A stretch of 64,000 nucleotides of DNA from Polaribacter atrinae. GTDB taxonomy: Bacteria > Bacteroidota > Bacteroidia > Flavobacteriales > Flavobacteriaceae. The position numbers and the translations under genes were made by a program. Every line of letters begins with the position of its first letter. The stretch's first letter is position 1. The stretch is from the NCBI RefSeq assembly GCF_038023995.1, contig NZ_CP150660.1, forward strand, positions 308,501-372,500. The letters are read 5' to 3'. The notes beneath the pieces are model-generated. The model was not told the origin of the DNA, did no database searches, and worked only from the letters and a program-made list of their open reading frames with translations. Below are positions 37,827 through 46,920 of the stretch, one piece after another.

Positions 37827-39165
37827 GACACTATCCTAAAAAGTGTGTAAGTTCAAAATTTCAGGGTTAGGTTATTTATAACTTAATCCTGTTTTCAAAT
37901 ATAGCTAAAAATTGATTTAGTATCACTCCCCAATTTCTGATTGGCATGGTCCATTTTTTAGTGCTTTCTCTCAAAGCTAAAAACACGGATTTCATAACTG
38001 CTTCATCGGTTGGAAACGAGAGTTTGTTTTTTGTGTATTTCCGTATCTTTCCATTTAGGTTTTCTATAAGATTTGTGGTGTAGATTATGGTTCTTATTTC
38101 AATAGGAAAATCAAAGAATACTGTAAGCTCATCCCAATTATTTTCCCAACTTTTAATGGCGTAAGAATATTTAGAATCCCATTTAGTTTTGAAGTCATTT
38201 AAAGCAGCTTTGGCAGCTTCTTTTGTAGGAGCAGTATAGATTTGCTTCATGTCACGAGTAAATTCCTTTTTGTCCTTCCAGACCACGTAACGACACGAAT
38301 TTCTTATTTGATGCACAACACAAATTTGAGTCGTTGATTTCGGAAAAATAGTTTTAATAGTATCCGTAAATCCATTTAAATTATCGGTAGCTGTGATAAG
38401 TATATCTTGAGTTCCTCGAGCTTTAATATCGGTTAAAACACTCATCCAAAAGGCTGAAGATTCATTTTTACCTAACCATAATCCTAGGACTTCCTTTTTG
38501 CCATCTGTTCTCAGGCCTACTGCAATATAAATAGTCTTGTTTATGACTTTAGAGTTTTCCCTAACTTTAAATACGATGCCATCCATCCAAACAATTAGGT
38601 AAGTGGCCTCCAAAGGCCTGTTCCGCCAAGCAATAACATCTTCTGTAATCTTATCTGTAATCCTTGAAATAGTGGATGTAGAAATATTAAAATCGTACAG
38701 CTCACGTATTTGTTCTTCAATATCACTGTTACTCATGCCTTTGGCATAAAGCGATATAATAATATTTTCGATGCCTTCTGTTGTACTTTCTCTTTTCTTT
38801 ACAATTAAAGGATTAAAAGAACTATCACGGTCTCGAGGAACTTGAATCTCTGTTTCTCCTAAAACGGATTTTAATTTCTTTTTAGTGTAACCATTTCGAA
38901 GGTTGGCTGCTTTACTTTTTTTGTGCTTATCGTAGTCTAAATGGGCATCTAGTTCCCCTTCTAGTAACTTCTCAATACCACGTTTGTGCAACTGTTCTAA
39001 AAAGGATGTTAGCTCTGGTGCATTCTTGAATTGTTTTAAAAAGTCTTCGTTTAATAAATCTTCTGGTTTCATAAGTGTGTAAAAGTTAAAATTAATGAAT
39101 AAAAAAATCTCAGATTAATATTTAACCTGAGATTTTAAAACTTACACAGTTTATGAGATACTGCC
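37827..39165 (-). mobile_element. Complete IS256-family insertion sequence, 1339 bp
   Basis: The element carries one transposase gene and 27-bp imperfect terminal inverted repeats (37827-37853 and 39139-39165, 21 of 27 positions matching; both inner ends read TGTGTAAGTT). It is flanked by an 8-bp direct repeat TTTATTTG at 37819-37826 and 39166-39173, the duplication size expected for IS256. An intact transposase and perfect target duplication indicate a recent insertion. Confidence 0.95.
37876..39072 (-). CDS. IS256 family transposase
   Basis: The 398-residue Mutator-like DDE transposase is full length, starting [15 protein letters not shown]. It has the family's [12 protein letters not shown] region, the first catalytic Asp in [12 protein letters not shown], the second in [12 protein letters not shown], the [13 protein letters not shown] helix and the glutamate in [16 protein letters not shown]. 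No frameshift or stop is seen, so it is probably active. Confidence 0.97.
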   Translation of the reverse strand: MKPEDLLNEDFLKQFKNAPELTSFLEQLHKRGIEKLLEGELDAHLDYDKHKKSKAANLRNGYTKKKLKSVLGETEIQVPRDRDSSFNPLIVKKRESTTEGIENIIISLYAKGMSNSDIEEQIRELYDFNISTSTISRITDKITEDVIAWRNRPLEATYLIVWMDGIVFKVRENSKVINKTIYIAVGLRTDGKKEVLGLWLGKNESSAFWMSVLTDIKARGTQDILITATDNLNGFTDTIKTIFPKSTTQICVVHQIRNSCRYVVWKDKKEFTRDMKQIYTAPTKEAAKAALNDFKTKWDSKYSYAIKSWENNWDELTVFFDFPIEIRTIIYTTNLIENLNGKIRKYTKNKLSFPTDEAVMKSVFLALRESTKKWTMPIRNWGVILNQFLAIFENRIKL

Positions 39166-39173
39166 TTTATTTG
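39166..39173. repeat. Target site duplication, right copy
   Basis: TTTATTTG abuts the right end of the insertion sequence, 26 bp from the sbcC stop codon, and matches the left copy exactly. Confidence 0.9.
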
Positions 39174-39199
39174 TGATACAATTAATTTAAAATAATATT

Positions 39200-42100
39200 C
39201 TACAATATAGCAACCACACTAACTCCGTTATTCTTTTTTGTTATTTGAATCTGAGTAGGTATGCGTTCTTTTAAATTTTCTACGTGAGAGATAATTCCTA
39301 TTATTTTACCTTGCGATTGTAACGTTTCTAGGGTAGAAATTACGGTTTCTAGCGTATTACCATCTAAAGTACCAAAACCTTCATCAATAAAAAGAGAATC
39401 TATTTTTACATTTTTACTTGCTAAATCAGATAAACCTAAAGCCAATGCCAAACTAATGATAAACTTTTCTCCACCACTAGAAGTATCTACCAATCTTGCT
39501 TGATCTGTTTGATAATGATCTATTAAATTAAAATTAAGCTCTTCTTTTGGTTTGTAATTATCTTCCATTTTTAAAGAATATCGCTTGTTTAATTTGTACA
39601 AATGTACATTGGCAAGGTCTAATAAATGTTTTAAAGTTAACCTTTGTACGTATACATTAAACGCATCTTTAGAGTTACCGATAATAACAAATAGTTCTTT
39701 CCAAACTTTACAAATTTCTGCTTGTGCCTCAATCTTTTTATAGACCTCTTGATTTCTATCTCTAATTTCCTTGTCTTTTCTAAAAGCTTCTACTATTTTA
39801 CCTTTTTCAGTTAAAACGTTACTGTTTTTAGTTTTTAAAGCACTTAATGTTAATTTACTTTCTGCTTCGGTAGTTTCAAACTTTTTAGATGCAATTAAGG
39901 TTGATTTTTCTTTTAAATTAGCCTCTTGTAATGTTTTTAAACGAAGTTGTTTATCTTCAATTAATTTTTTGTTTTTAATATATTCTGCTTGTTGTTCTTC
40001 TGTTAATAATGCTTTTTCAACATCTTCTTTTAAAGAGAAATCACTGTTTTTTAACTGAGAATTAAAAGTTGTTTCTATCGTTTTTAATTTTTCTTTTAAA
40101 ATCTCTTGTGCTTTACTATTTTCTAATTTTAAAGCTTCTTGCTTATTTTTTAAATCTAAAAGTTCTTGCTGTTGTTTTTTTGATGCTTCAACTTTTTTAG
40201 ATAAACCATTTCTAACGGTTTGTAATTGCGTTCGTTTGTTTTCTACAGAAATTGCTATAGGTAAAATTGCTACACGTTCTTTTTTTAGTAAATCAATTTT
40301 GGTGTTAGATTTTTTAATTGATGTGAAGTGTTCTTTTTGAGTTTTAAGTAGTGTTTCTTGTTGTTTTTTAGTGTTTTCTAACTTAGAGTTGGTTAGTTTT
40401 ATATTTGCTCTTAATTGCTCTAAGTTTTTCTCTTTTTTATTGAATTTAAGAATAGAACCTTTTAAGTTTTCTATAAATGAATGGCTGTTTTCTATAGAAG
40501 GTAATTCCAAATTAAACTTTATCAATTTTGTTTTTAAACTAGTTTCTAGTTGAATAACAGTTGCCTTTAATTGCTCAATTAATTTATTCTTTTCTTCAAT
40601 TTCTGTAGTTGCATTTTTATTCTTTTCTGTAAGTGTGGCAACCCCGGTTTGAATTTGATTTAAATATTGACTTTGTTTTTTTAGATTATCTTCTAATTTG
40701 TTTTTGACTTCCTGTAATTCTTGCGCTATTTTTATACGTTTATCTAAAGCTAAAATTTGTTCGGTTATGTTTTTAAACTCCGTTTCAATTTTTATAGAAT
40801 TTGTTAAATCACAATTAAGCTCTAATTGATTGGCATTTAATTGGAGTACTTTTAATTCTTCATTTATAATAGCATCTCTCTTAATTAAAGAGTTTATCTC
40901 AGTCTTTAAGGCAACTTCATTTTTTTCTAATTCGGTTTTAGAGAGATTAAATAATTGAAGCTTTTCCTTTCTTTGTTGCAATTCTAGTTCAGATTTAGAA
41001 ACACCAATAGAAACTAAATGTTCTGTAAAAGGATGTACTGTAGAACCACATAAGCCACAAGGTTCTCCCTCAATTAAATTTTTACGATCACTTTCATATT
41101 TAGAAATACTTTTTTCTAAATTTAAAATTTTATCGGCATCAGAAACTGCTTTTTCTTGTGTTTCAATTTTTTTATTTATAGCAGTAATTTGCTTTTTATT
41201 TTCTTCTGTTTTAATAGAAAATGTTTTTTTATTTTCTGCTAAGTTGGTTTGTTCTTTTTTTAATTTAATTAGTTGTTCAGAAAATTGTTTAAACTGTTTC
41301 CAATTAGTTTCTTTAGCAGCTAATTTTGTTTTTTCGGCTAATAAATTAGATAAATTATTTTTAGTTAATTCTAAAGTAACCTCTGTAAGCTCTTTTTCTG
41401 TTTTTTTGAATTCAGTATTTTTAGCTTCAAGAATTTTATTGCCTTCGTTTAATCTGTTTTTAGTTTTTTCAATTTCTTCCTTTTTAAGAATCACAAAAGC
41501 AGCAGCGTCTTTTAAGGTTTCTTTTTTATTCTTTAAAGAAGCAATTTCACTGGTCCAATTTGATATTTCTAAATCTACTTCTTTTAAAAACTGATTTTCT
41601 AAAACATAAGATTCATCAACTTTAATTGCAGATGTTGTAGTAGCTAAAATCTTATTTAACTGAATTTCTTCTGTATTTAAAAGGTGAATTTCTTTGGTTT
41701 GTTTTTCTAAATCTAGTTCAATTTTTTGTTTGTTATCAACTTCATTTTTAATTTTACTATCTAGGTTTGTAATTTTATCAAACTTAGGCAACCAATTAGC
41801 AAAATCTTTGTCGGCAGTTTCTAACGCTTCGGTTTCTTTAGCAAAAAGTAGCGTTAATTTTTCAATTTCTGGTTTTAATGTTTTTAATTGATTTTCTAAA
41901 GCTTCTAATTGTTTCGATTTTTCTGAAGCTTCTAAGGTTGTTCTCTTTAAATTCTGAAGGACTTCTTTAAAAGGTGCAGCTTTTTCGTTTAAATCTAATA
42001 AGCCTAATTCTGCTTTATGCTTATCAATTAATAAGTTAATGTCTTTAGATTCTAATTCTAGTTGTGCAGTTTCTGTAAGTATTTTCTGATATTTAACATA

Positions 42101-42853
42101 CCATTCTACAATTTCTTGAGTCGTTTTTATTTCGGCTTCAATCTTTATAATATTTGCATCTAAATCTTTGTCTTTTTGTAATAATTCTGCTTTAGCCTCT
42201 TCCGTTAATACATCATCTGCATTAATTTTAGATTGAATTTCTACTAATTTTTTTTCTTCTTTCGATTTTCGATCTAAAATACCTTGCCCAATTTTTTTAT
42301 AAATCTGCTCGCCCGTAATCTGTTCTAATAAACGTCCTTTTTCAGGTCCTTTGGCAGTTAAAAAAGAAGCAAATTCACCTTGTGCCAACATTACAGAACG
42401 TAAAAACTGATTGTAATCTAATTGTGTAACCTGAATGATGTTTGCAATTAAGTCTCTTTTTTGAGTTGCTAAAATAGTATCTGTAGTTAAGTTTTTTAAA
42501 CTAACTTCTTCTTTAGCATTTTTGTATTTTTTTCCTTTTTTATCGGCAATTCTAATTCCCCAAAAGGCTTCGTAAACGGTTAGGTCGTTTTGAAACGTAA
42601 TTCTACTAAATGCATCATTGGCACCATGGCTTACAACGTCTAATAAAGTTCCTTTTGTACCATTAAAACGTGGCACATTATGATACAAAGCAATAGTTAT
42701 GGCATCTAAAATAGTTGTTTTTCCTGCACCAGTAGAGCCTGTAATTGCATACAAACCAACATCTTTAAATTGTTCACTTTCAAAATCAATAACAGTGGGA
42801 GCGTCTGATTTTAATGAATTTATATTTTGTAATTCTATTTTTAAAATTTTCAT
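39200..42853 (-). CDS. sbcC: Exonuclease subunit SbcC (Rad50-like ATPase)
   Basis: The 1217-residue SMC-like protein has Walker A GSTGAGKTT at 39-47 and long Lys/Glu/Gln-rich coiled coils. A zinc hook CGLCG lies about midway (coded near 41040-41060). The C-terminal ABC half has signature DTSSGGEKFIISLALALG and Walker B LFIDEGFGTLD. With SbcD it forms the Mre11-Rad50-type nuclease that opens hairpins and processes double-strand ends. sbcD lies immediately upstream, 11 bp away. Confidence 0.97.
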   Translation of the reverse strand: MKILKIELQNINSLKSDAPTVIDFESEQFKDVGLYAITGSTGAGKTTILDAITIALYHNVPRFNGTKGTLLDVVSHGANDAFSRITFQNDLTVYEAFWGIRIADKKGKKYKNAKEEVSLKNLTTDTILATQKRDLIANIIQVTQLDYNQFLRSVMLAQGEFASFLTAKGPEKGRLLEQITGEQIYKKIGQGILDRKSKEEKKLVEIQSKINADDVLTEEAKAELLQKDKDLDANIIKIEAEIKTTQEIVEWYVKYQKILTETAQLELESKDINLLIDKHKAELGLLDLNEKAAPFKEVLQNLKRTTLEASEKSKQLEALENQLKTLKPEIEKLTLLFAKETEALETADKDFANWLPKFDKITNLDSKIKNEVDNKQKIELDLEKQTKEIHLLNTEEIQLNKILATTTSAIKVDESYVLENQFLKEVDLEISNWTSEIASLKNKKETLKDAAAFVILKKEEIEKTKNRLNEGNKILEAKNTEFKKTEKELTEVTLELTKNNLSNLLAEKTKLAAKETNWKQFKQFSEQLIKLKKEQTNLAENKKTFSIKTEENKKQITAINKKIETQEKAVSDADKILNLEKSISKYESDRKNLIEGEPCGLCGSTVHPFTEHLVSIGVSKSELELQQRKEKLQLFNLSKTELEKNEVALKTEINSLIKRDAIINEELKVLQLNANQLELNCDLTNSIKIETEFKNITEQILALDKRIKIAQELQEVKNKLEDNLKKQSQYLNQIQTGVATLTEKNKNATTEIEEKNKLIEQLKATVIQLETSLKTKLIKFNLELPSIENSHSFIENLKGSILKFNKKEKNLEQLRANIKLTNSKLENTKKQQETLLKTQKEHFTSIKKSNTKIDLLKKERVAILPIAISVENKRTQLQTVRNGLSKKVEASKKQQQELLDLKNKQEALKLENSKAQEILKEKLKTIETTFNSQLKNSDFSLKEDVEKALLTEEQQAEYIKNKKLIEDKQLRLKTLQEANLKEKSTLIASKKFETTEAESKLTLSALKTKNSNVLTEKGKIVEAFRKDKEIRDRNQEVYKKIEAQAEICKVWKELFVIIGNSKDAFNVYVQRLTLKHLLDLANVHLYKLNKRYSLKMEDNYKPKEELNFNLIDHYQTDQARLVDTSSGGEKFIISLALALGLSDLASKNVKIDSLFIDEGFGTLDGNTLETVISTLETLQSQGKIIGIISHVENLKERIPTQIQITKKNNGVSVVAIL

Positions 42854-42864
42854 AGGAAGCTGCC

Positions 42865-44067
42865 TTATTGGTTTTTAACGGATTGTAAAATTTCATTAAA
42901 AGCATCTTTAACTTCTGGGTTATTTTTTAAATCATATCCCATTTCTTCACACTTTAATTCAAAAACTTCCATTGGTAAGAGTTCTTTTATCGATTTTGTT
43001 TCTGCTAACAATTCTTCAATACCTTTGGTGTTTCGTTGTTTTTTTAAAGCAATTTTTAAAATTTCAAAAGGATATTGTTCTGCAGCATTTTTTAAATCGT
43101 CAGTATTTACTGTATTTGCTTCTTTAAGTGCAATTTCTACCCAAGGTGTTAAATTGTATTCGTTATCTGTTATCGTTGTAAATTGAGCAATACATGCATC
43201 AATGGTACCTTCTAGTTTATAAAAGTTTCTAAAATGCGGAATTATAGCATCTTCAATCGAACTAATTTTATTGTTTTCTATTGTTAAAACAATTATTTTT
43301 TTATCATATTTTAACTCACTAAAACTTAAAATATTGGGCGATCCAGAATACCGTATTTTATCATTATTACCAATTATTTGAGGCCTGTGTAAATGACCTA
43401 AAGCCACATAATCAAAATACGTAGGGAAATCTTGGGCACCAATATGACCTAAGGTTCCAACATAAATATTTTGTTCGCTATCACTAATAGAACCACCTGT
43501 TGCAAATAAATGGCCCATAGCAATTACAGGGGCATTACTTTTATTAATGGTTTCACATTGTTTTGCTGCGGAATTGTAATGGTTAATTAATGCTGTTTTG
43601 TATTTATCGGTTAATTCATCAAAAGTTTCGCCAGCAACTGCGCGTCTAATATCTCCATCTCGTAAATAAGGTACAGCTGCAATAATTACTTTTTCATTGT
43701 TGATTTCAATTTCAAAAACTTCATCTTTAATGTCTTCCGTAGCTTTACCAATCACTTTTATAGACAATGCACCTAATATCTGTTTTGGCGCATTTAGGGT
43801 TCCCGGAGAATCATGGTTTCCTCCGGTAATAATTATCGATTTACATGTGGTACCGTTCAATTTTACTAAAAAACTGTAATACATTTCTAAACTTTGATTC
43901 GATGGAGAACCGGTGTCAAAAACATCGCCAGAAATTAAAAGTACATCAATTTTTTGCTCAATAATGTAAGTTTCAATCCAATTTAAAAATAAAGATTGTT
44001 CTTCAAATTGAGATTGTTCGTGCAGTCGATGTCCTAAATGCCAATCGGCAGTGTGCAGTATTTTCAT
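42865..44067 (-). CDS. sbcD: Exonuclease subunit SbcD (Mre11-like)
   Basis: The 400-residue calcineurin-like phosphoesterase has the metal-binding motifs DWHLGH (8-13), SGDVFDTG, ITGGNHDSPGT, AMGHLFATGG and ALGHLHRPQ. A capping domain follows, then a C-terminal SbcC-binding tail. It supplies the nuclease activity of the SbcCD complex. It is the first gene of the operon. Confidence 0.97.
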   Translation of the reverse strand: MKILHTADWHLGHRLHEQSQFEEQSLFLNWIETYIIEQKIDVLLISGDVFDTGSPSNQSLEMYYSFLVKLNGTTCKSIIITGGNHDSPGTLNAPKQILGALSIKVIGKATEDIKDEVFEIEINNEKVIIAAVPYLRDGDIRRAVAGETFDELTDKYKTALINHYNSAAKQCETINKSNAPVIAMGHLFATGGSISDSEQNIYVGTLGHIGAQDFPTYFDYVALGHLHRPQIIGNNDKIRYSGSPNILSFSELKYDKKIIVLTIENNKISSIEDAIIPHFRNFYKLEGTIDACIAQFTTITDNEYNLTPWVEIALKEANTVNTDDLKNAAEQYPFEILKIALKKQRNTKGIEELLAETKSIKELLPMEVFELKCEEMGYDLKNNPEVKDAFNEILQSVKNQ

Positions 44068-44263
44068 TTTCTTTTCAATTTTTAACTTTTCTAGTATATA
44101 GCATCCGTGTAAATTCTAGTTTTTAGATGGAATTTATAAGTAGATATCACAAGTAAAATACATAGAGCTAAAATACCTTTTTTGAGTGAAAAAAGCAGTA
44201 ATCAAAAAGACCTTTTTATTCCGATTTATAAGTAGATTTTATAAAATAGGAGAGAAGTTGGGA

Positions 44264-44300
44264 TAAAAAAATAAAGCTCAAATATACTATTTGAGCTTTA
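44264..44300 (-). terminator. Terminator of the NmrA-type gene
   Basis: A perfect 12-bp stem (AAAGCTCAAATA / TATTTGAGCTTT) with a three-base loop has a T-run on the reverse strand. It lies 50 bp after the stop of the leftward NmrA-type gene. Confidence 0.85.
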
Positions 44301-44349
44301 TTCATGAAAAAGGGGGATTAAATTTTGTGTTTAGCTTTTTAGAGCTATT

Positions 44350-45198
44350 TTATTTACTTTTTATAGCTTCTATTATTTCTAAAGGAGCTTTATGTGGTCT
44401 TCCTGTAGCTTTTTCAAAATCAGAAGGTATGTTATTAGCACCGTTACGAATACCTTCATAAATACCAGCAATAACAGTTCCTAAGAAATCGCCTAATTCT
44501 TTTTTTCTTTCGGTTGCATATTCTTCAACAGAAACTCCGTTGTAAATAAGTTTTGTACCATACACTTGGTTTATGTAATCGGCTAATTGTGTTTGGGTAA
44601 TCGGTGTGCCTACTAAATTGTAAATCTGTCCGTTATGTTTAGATTCTAAAAGCATTTTTGTGTAAGCATATCCTAATTCTCCTCTACTAGTATAGGTACA
44701 TTTTCCATTTCCAGCACAATTTCTTATTTCTCCTTCTTTAACGTAGGTGTCTATGTATTCTAAATCTGGTTCTATATAAATTCCGTTTCTACCAATTACC
44801 CAATCTAATCCAGCGTTTTGCACATCTAGTTCTGTTTGTCTATTGCTTTGTACAATTGGGCTGAATGCGTTTTTTTCTGCATCGCCAACAATACTTGTAT
44901 ACACTATTTTTTTTACACCATTTGCTTTTGCTGCCTCAATAACATTTTTGTGTTGTTCAATTCTTTTTTGGGGTTCGTCCATTCCAGAAACTAAAAGTAA
45001 GGTAGTTACACCTTGCAATGCAGCATCAAAATGGTTACGATTATTGTAATCTCCTTTTCTAATTTCAATGTCTAAATGGGCTGCTTTTTCTGGAGTACGT
45101 GCTATTCCAATTACATTTTCTTTTCCTATTTCTTTAATGAGGTGTTTTGCGATAGACATTCCTAATTGTCCACTAACGGATGTAACTGCTATTTTCAT
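44350..45198 (-). CDS. NmrA/QorB-type NAD(P)-binding oxidoreductase
   Basis: The 282-residue atypical short-chain dehydrogenase has the N-terminal nucleotide loop TSVSGQLGMSIAKHL at about 5-19. KKIVYTSIVGDAEKN, RQTELDVQNAGLDWVIGRNGIYIEPDLEYI and a C-terminal LGDFLGTVIAGIYEGIRNG segment follow. This matches NADPH-dependent quinone reductases of the QorB type. A promoter at 45231-45294 shares its direct repeats with two other transcription units in this region, so the gene is probably in the same redox regulon. Confidence 0.88.
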   Translation of the reverse strand: MKIAVTSVSGQLGMSIAKHLIKEIGKENVIGIARTPEKAAHLDIEIRKGDYNNRNHFDAALQGVTTLLLVSGMDEPQKRIEQHKNVIEAAKANGVKKIVYTSIVGDAEKNAFSPIVQSNRQTELDVQNAGLDWVIGRNGIYIEPDLEYIDTYVKEGEIRNCAGNGKCTYTSRGELGYAYTKMLLESKHNGQIYNLVGTPITQTQLADYINQVYGTKLIYNGVSVEEYATERKKELGDFLGTVIAGIYEGIRNGANNIPSDFEKATGRPHKAPLEIIEAIKSK

Positions 45199-45230
45199 AC
45201 GATTAAATTTTAAATAGAATTAATGTATTG

Positions 45231-45294
45231 CAAAGGTGAGATTTCTAAAAATGAATTGGTAGGTAAATCTCTGATTAAAAATGGTAAAAGTGAG
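45231..45294 (-). promoter_or_regulatory. Shared direct-repeat promoter, copy 1 (NmrA-type gene)
   Basis: On the plus strand GGTAAATCT (45262) and GGTAAAAGTGAG (45283) are direct repeats 21 bp apart, the second inside TAAAAATGGTAAAAGTGAG. Reading leftward, the -7 box CACCTTTG (45238-45231, one mismatch to TAnnTTTG) lies 24 bp beyond the nearer repeat. The same arrangement occurs at 49541-49604 and 50370-50433. It looks like an AraC-dependent activator site. Confidence 0.65.
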
Positions 45295-45299
45295 CAAGC

Positions 45300-45968
45300 T
45301 TATAAAGATGTTTTTACAGCTTCTTTAATTTGAATTTGTGCCATATCCAACAGTAAAGCATTTTTTTCTTTTGGTTTTAGAATAGATAATTCGGTACATG
45401 CCAAAACAACAGGGTAATTAGTGGTATACTTTTCTATTATAAGATGATATTTTTTAATCAATTCATCGGTTTCTGTTTCTGAATACACCTTTTTACGAAC
45501 TTCATCTATAAACAATCGATCTTCTTTTAAAGGGAGTATTATTTGAATGTTATTAGCTTTAAAAATAGAACGGATATAGGATGACTCCAAAGTGTGTAAA
45601 GAGCCAAATAAAACAATTTTTATATATGGAGTTTGTTTTATTTTTAAGACCGTTACATGAACCGGATGGATAATTTTCGTGCTTATATTTAACCGATCAA
45701 TAGTTTCGTGCAGTGTAATATTGGGTATTAACATATGCTCAATGTCTAATTTTTCTATTTCTAATATATAGTTATTGATAATGGTATCTAACTGTTGAGA
45801 AGTATTTGGTAAAAGTGGATTAATTGTATTAAAATTGGCGTTTAATAATTTAAAAGGACACGTGCTATAACCTCCTTTTTTTTCATTGTAAAGTTTATTT
45901 AATTGACGGATGTAAAAAGAAGTACTTCGGCTTCCAAGTCCTAATAAAGCAAGTGTTGTTGTATCCAT
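45300..45968 (-). CDS. Aspartate/glutamate racemase-like protein lacking the first catalytic cysteine
   Basis: The 222-residue protein has the two-domain fold of the family: LALLGLGSRSTSFYIRQLN at the start, HMLIPNITLHETID at about 78-91 and VVLACTELSIL at about 187-197. In active racemases the first site reads like CNTxH; here Pro82 takes the place of that Cys, while the second cysteine (Cys191) is kept. It lies 3 bp after egtD as the last gene of the egt operon. A one-cysteine enzyme could be a lyase or hydrolase rather than a racemase. A role in the ergothioneine pathway is inferred only from context. Confidence 0.75.
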   Translation of the reverse strand: MDTTTLALLGLGSRSTSFYIRQLNKLYNEKKGGYSTCPFKLLNANFNTINPLLPNTSQQLDTIINNYILEIEKLDIEHMLIPNITLHETIDRLNISTKIIHPVHVTVLKIKQTPYIKIVLFGSLHTLESSYIRSIFKANNIQIILPLKEDRLFIDEVRKKVYSETETDELIKKYHLIIEKYTTNYPVVLACTELSILKPKEKNALLLDMAQIQIKEAVKTSL

Positions 45969-45971
45969 TTT

Positions 45972-46919
45972 TTATGTTCTTTCTAAAATGTAATCAGCAA
46001 AATAAGCTTTGTGATCCATTATTTTATTTGAAATACTGAAATCTGTTTTTAAAATAATTTTCTCAATCAATACATCATTATATTTTCTAGAAATTTCTGT
46101 GTGAATTTTTTCTCCTGCTACAAATTCAAAAGTTTTTTTGATGACCGAAATAGTAACTTTTTGATCTATGGTACTTACTATATAACTTTTTGCAATACCT
46201 TCTTTTTCGTTATATTCTGGTTGATGTTTAAAATGATGTAAGTTAAAATCCCCATCCAATTCATTATTGATTCTTTCTAAAAGATTAAGGTTAAATTTTG
46301 CTGTAATTCCTTTACTATCATTATAAGCAGGCAGTACAATATTGTTGGCTTTAATTAAATCTACACCTAATAATAATTTATCCTTTGGTTGAAGGTTGTT
46401 ACCTAAACTATAAATAAATTCTGCCGCCATTTCATCATCCATATTACCAATATTAGAACCAAGAAATAATATAACGATAGGTAGTTTTTTCTTTTTTAGT
46501 GAAGCTAAAATTTCAAAATAATCACCTTGTTGCGGTTTTACAGATACGTTTGGCAACTCTTTGTTTAAATCTTGTTTTAAAAGTGCTAAAGCATTGCCAG
46601 AAATATCAATAGGAAAATAATCAAACTTAAACTTTTGGGCATCCAATAATCGTAATAATTCTTTGGTTTTTAACCCATCACCAGCACCTAGTTCTATTAA
46701 TTCAAAATAAGTGTTTGGGTTTAGATTAAGAGAATCTATAAGTTCTTGGGTTTTATTTTGAAAGATATCTAATTCACTACGAGTTAGATAATATTCTGGT
46801 AAATTCATAATTTCTACAAAAAGGGCATCTCCTTTTTTATCATAGAAATATTTTGAAGGAAGTGTTTTTGGGCTTGCATTTAAACCTTGTGATACTTCAT
46901 TTTTAAAAGTTTCAATCAT
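45972..46919 (-). CDS. egtD: L-histidine N-alpha-methyltransferase EgtD
   Basis: The 315-residue protein has PSKYFYDKKGDALFVEIMNLPEYYLTRSE, the N-terminal signature of EgtD-type methyltransferases. It also has a SAM loop ELGAGDG at 76-82, FLGSNIGNM, LLGVDLIKA and a C-terminal GEKIHTEISRKY. It trimethylates histidine to hercynine. egtB lies 1 bp upstream, so the pair is surely cotranscribed. Confidence 0.94.
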   Translation of the reverse strand: MIETFKNEVSQGLNASPKTLPSKYFYDKKGDALFVEIMNLPEYYLTRSELDIFQNKTQELIDSLNLNPNTYFELIELGAGDGLKTKELLRLLDAQKFKFDYFPIDISGNALALLKQDLNKELPNVSVKPQQGDYFEILASLKKKKLPIVILFLGSNIGNMDDEMAAEFIYSLGNNLQPKDKLLLGVDLIKANNIVLPAYNDSKGITAKFNLNLLERINNELDGDFNLHHFKHQPEYNEKEGIAKSYIVSTIDQKVTISVIKKTFEFVAGEKIHTEISRKYNDVLIEKIILKTDFSISNKIMDHKAYFADYILERT

Positions 46920-46920
46920 G

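Noticed and set aside
37876..39072. Transposase as part of a larger composite transposon or genomic island
   Set aside because: Only one IS copy with its own 8-bp duplication is present, and the genes on both sides are ordinary chromosomal ones.
39771..41891. Several plus-strand frames inside sbcC
   Set aside because: They are Ser/Leu/Phe-rich shadows of the Lys/Glu-rich coiled coil on the opposite strand.
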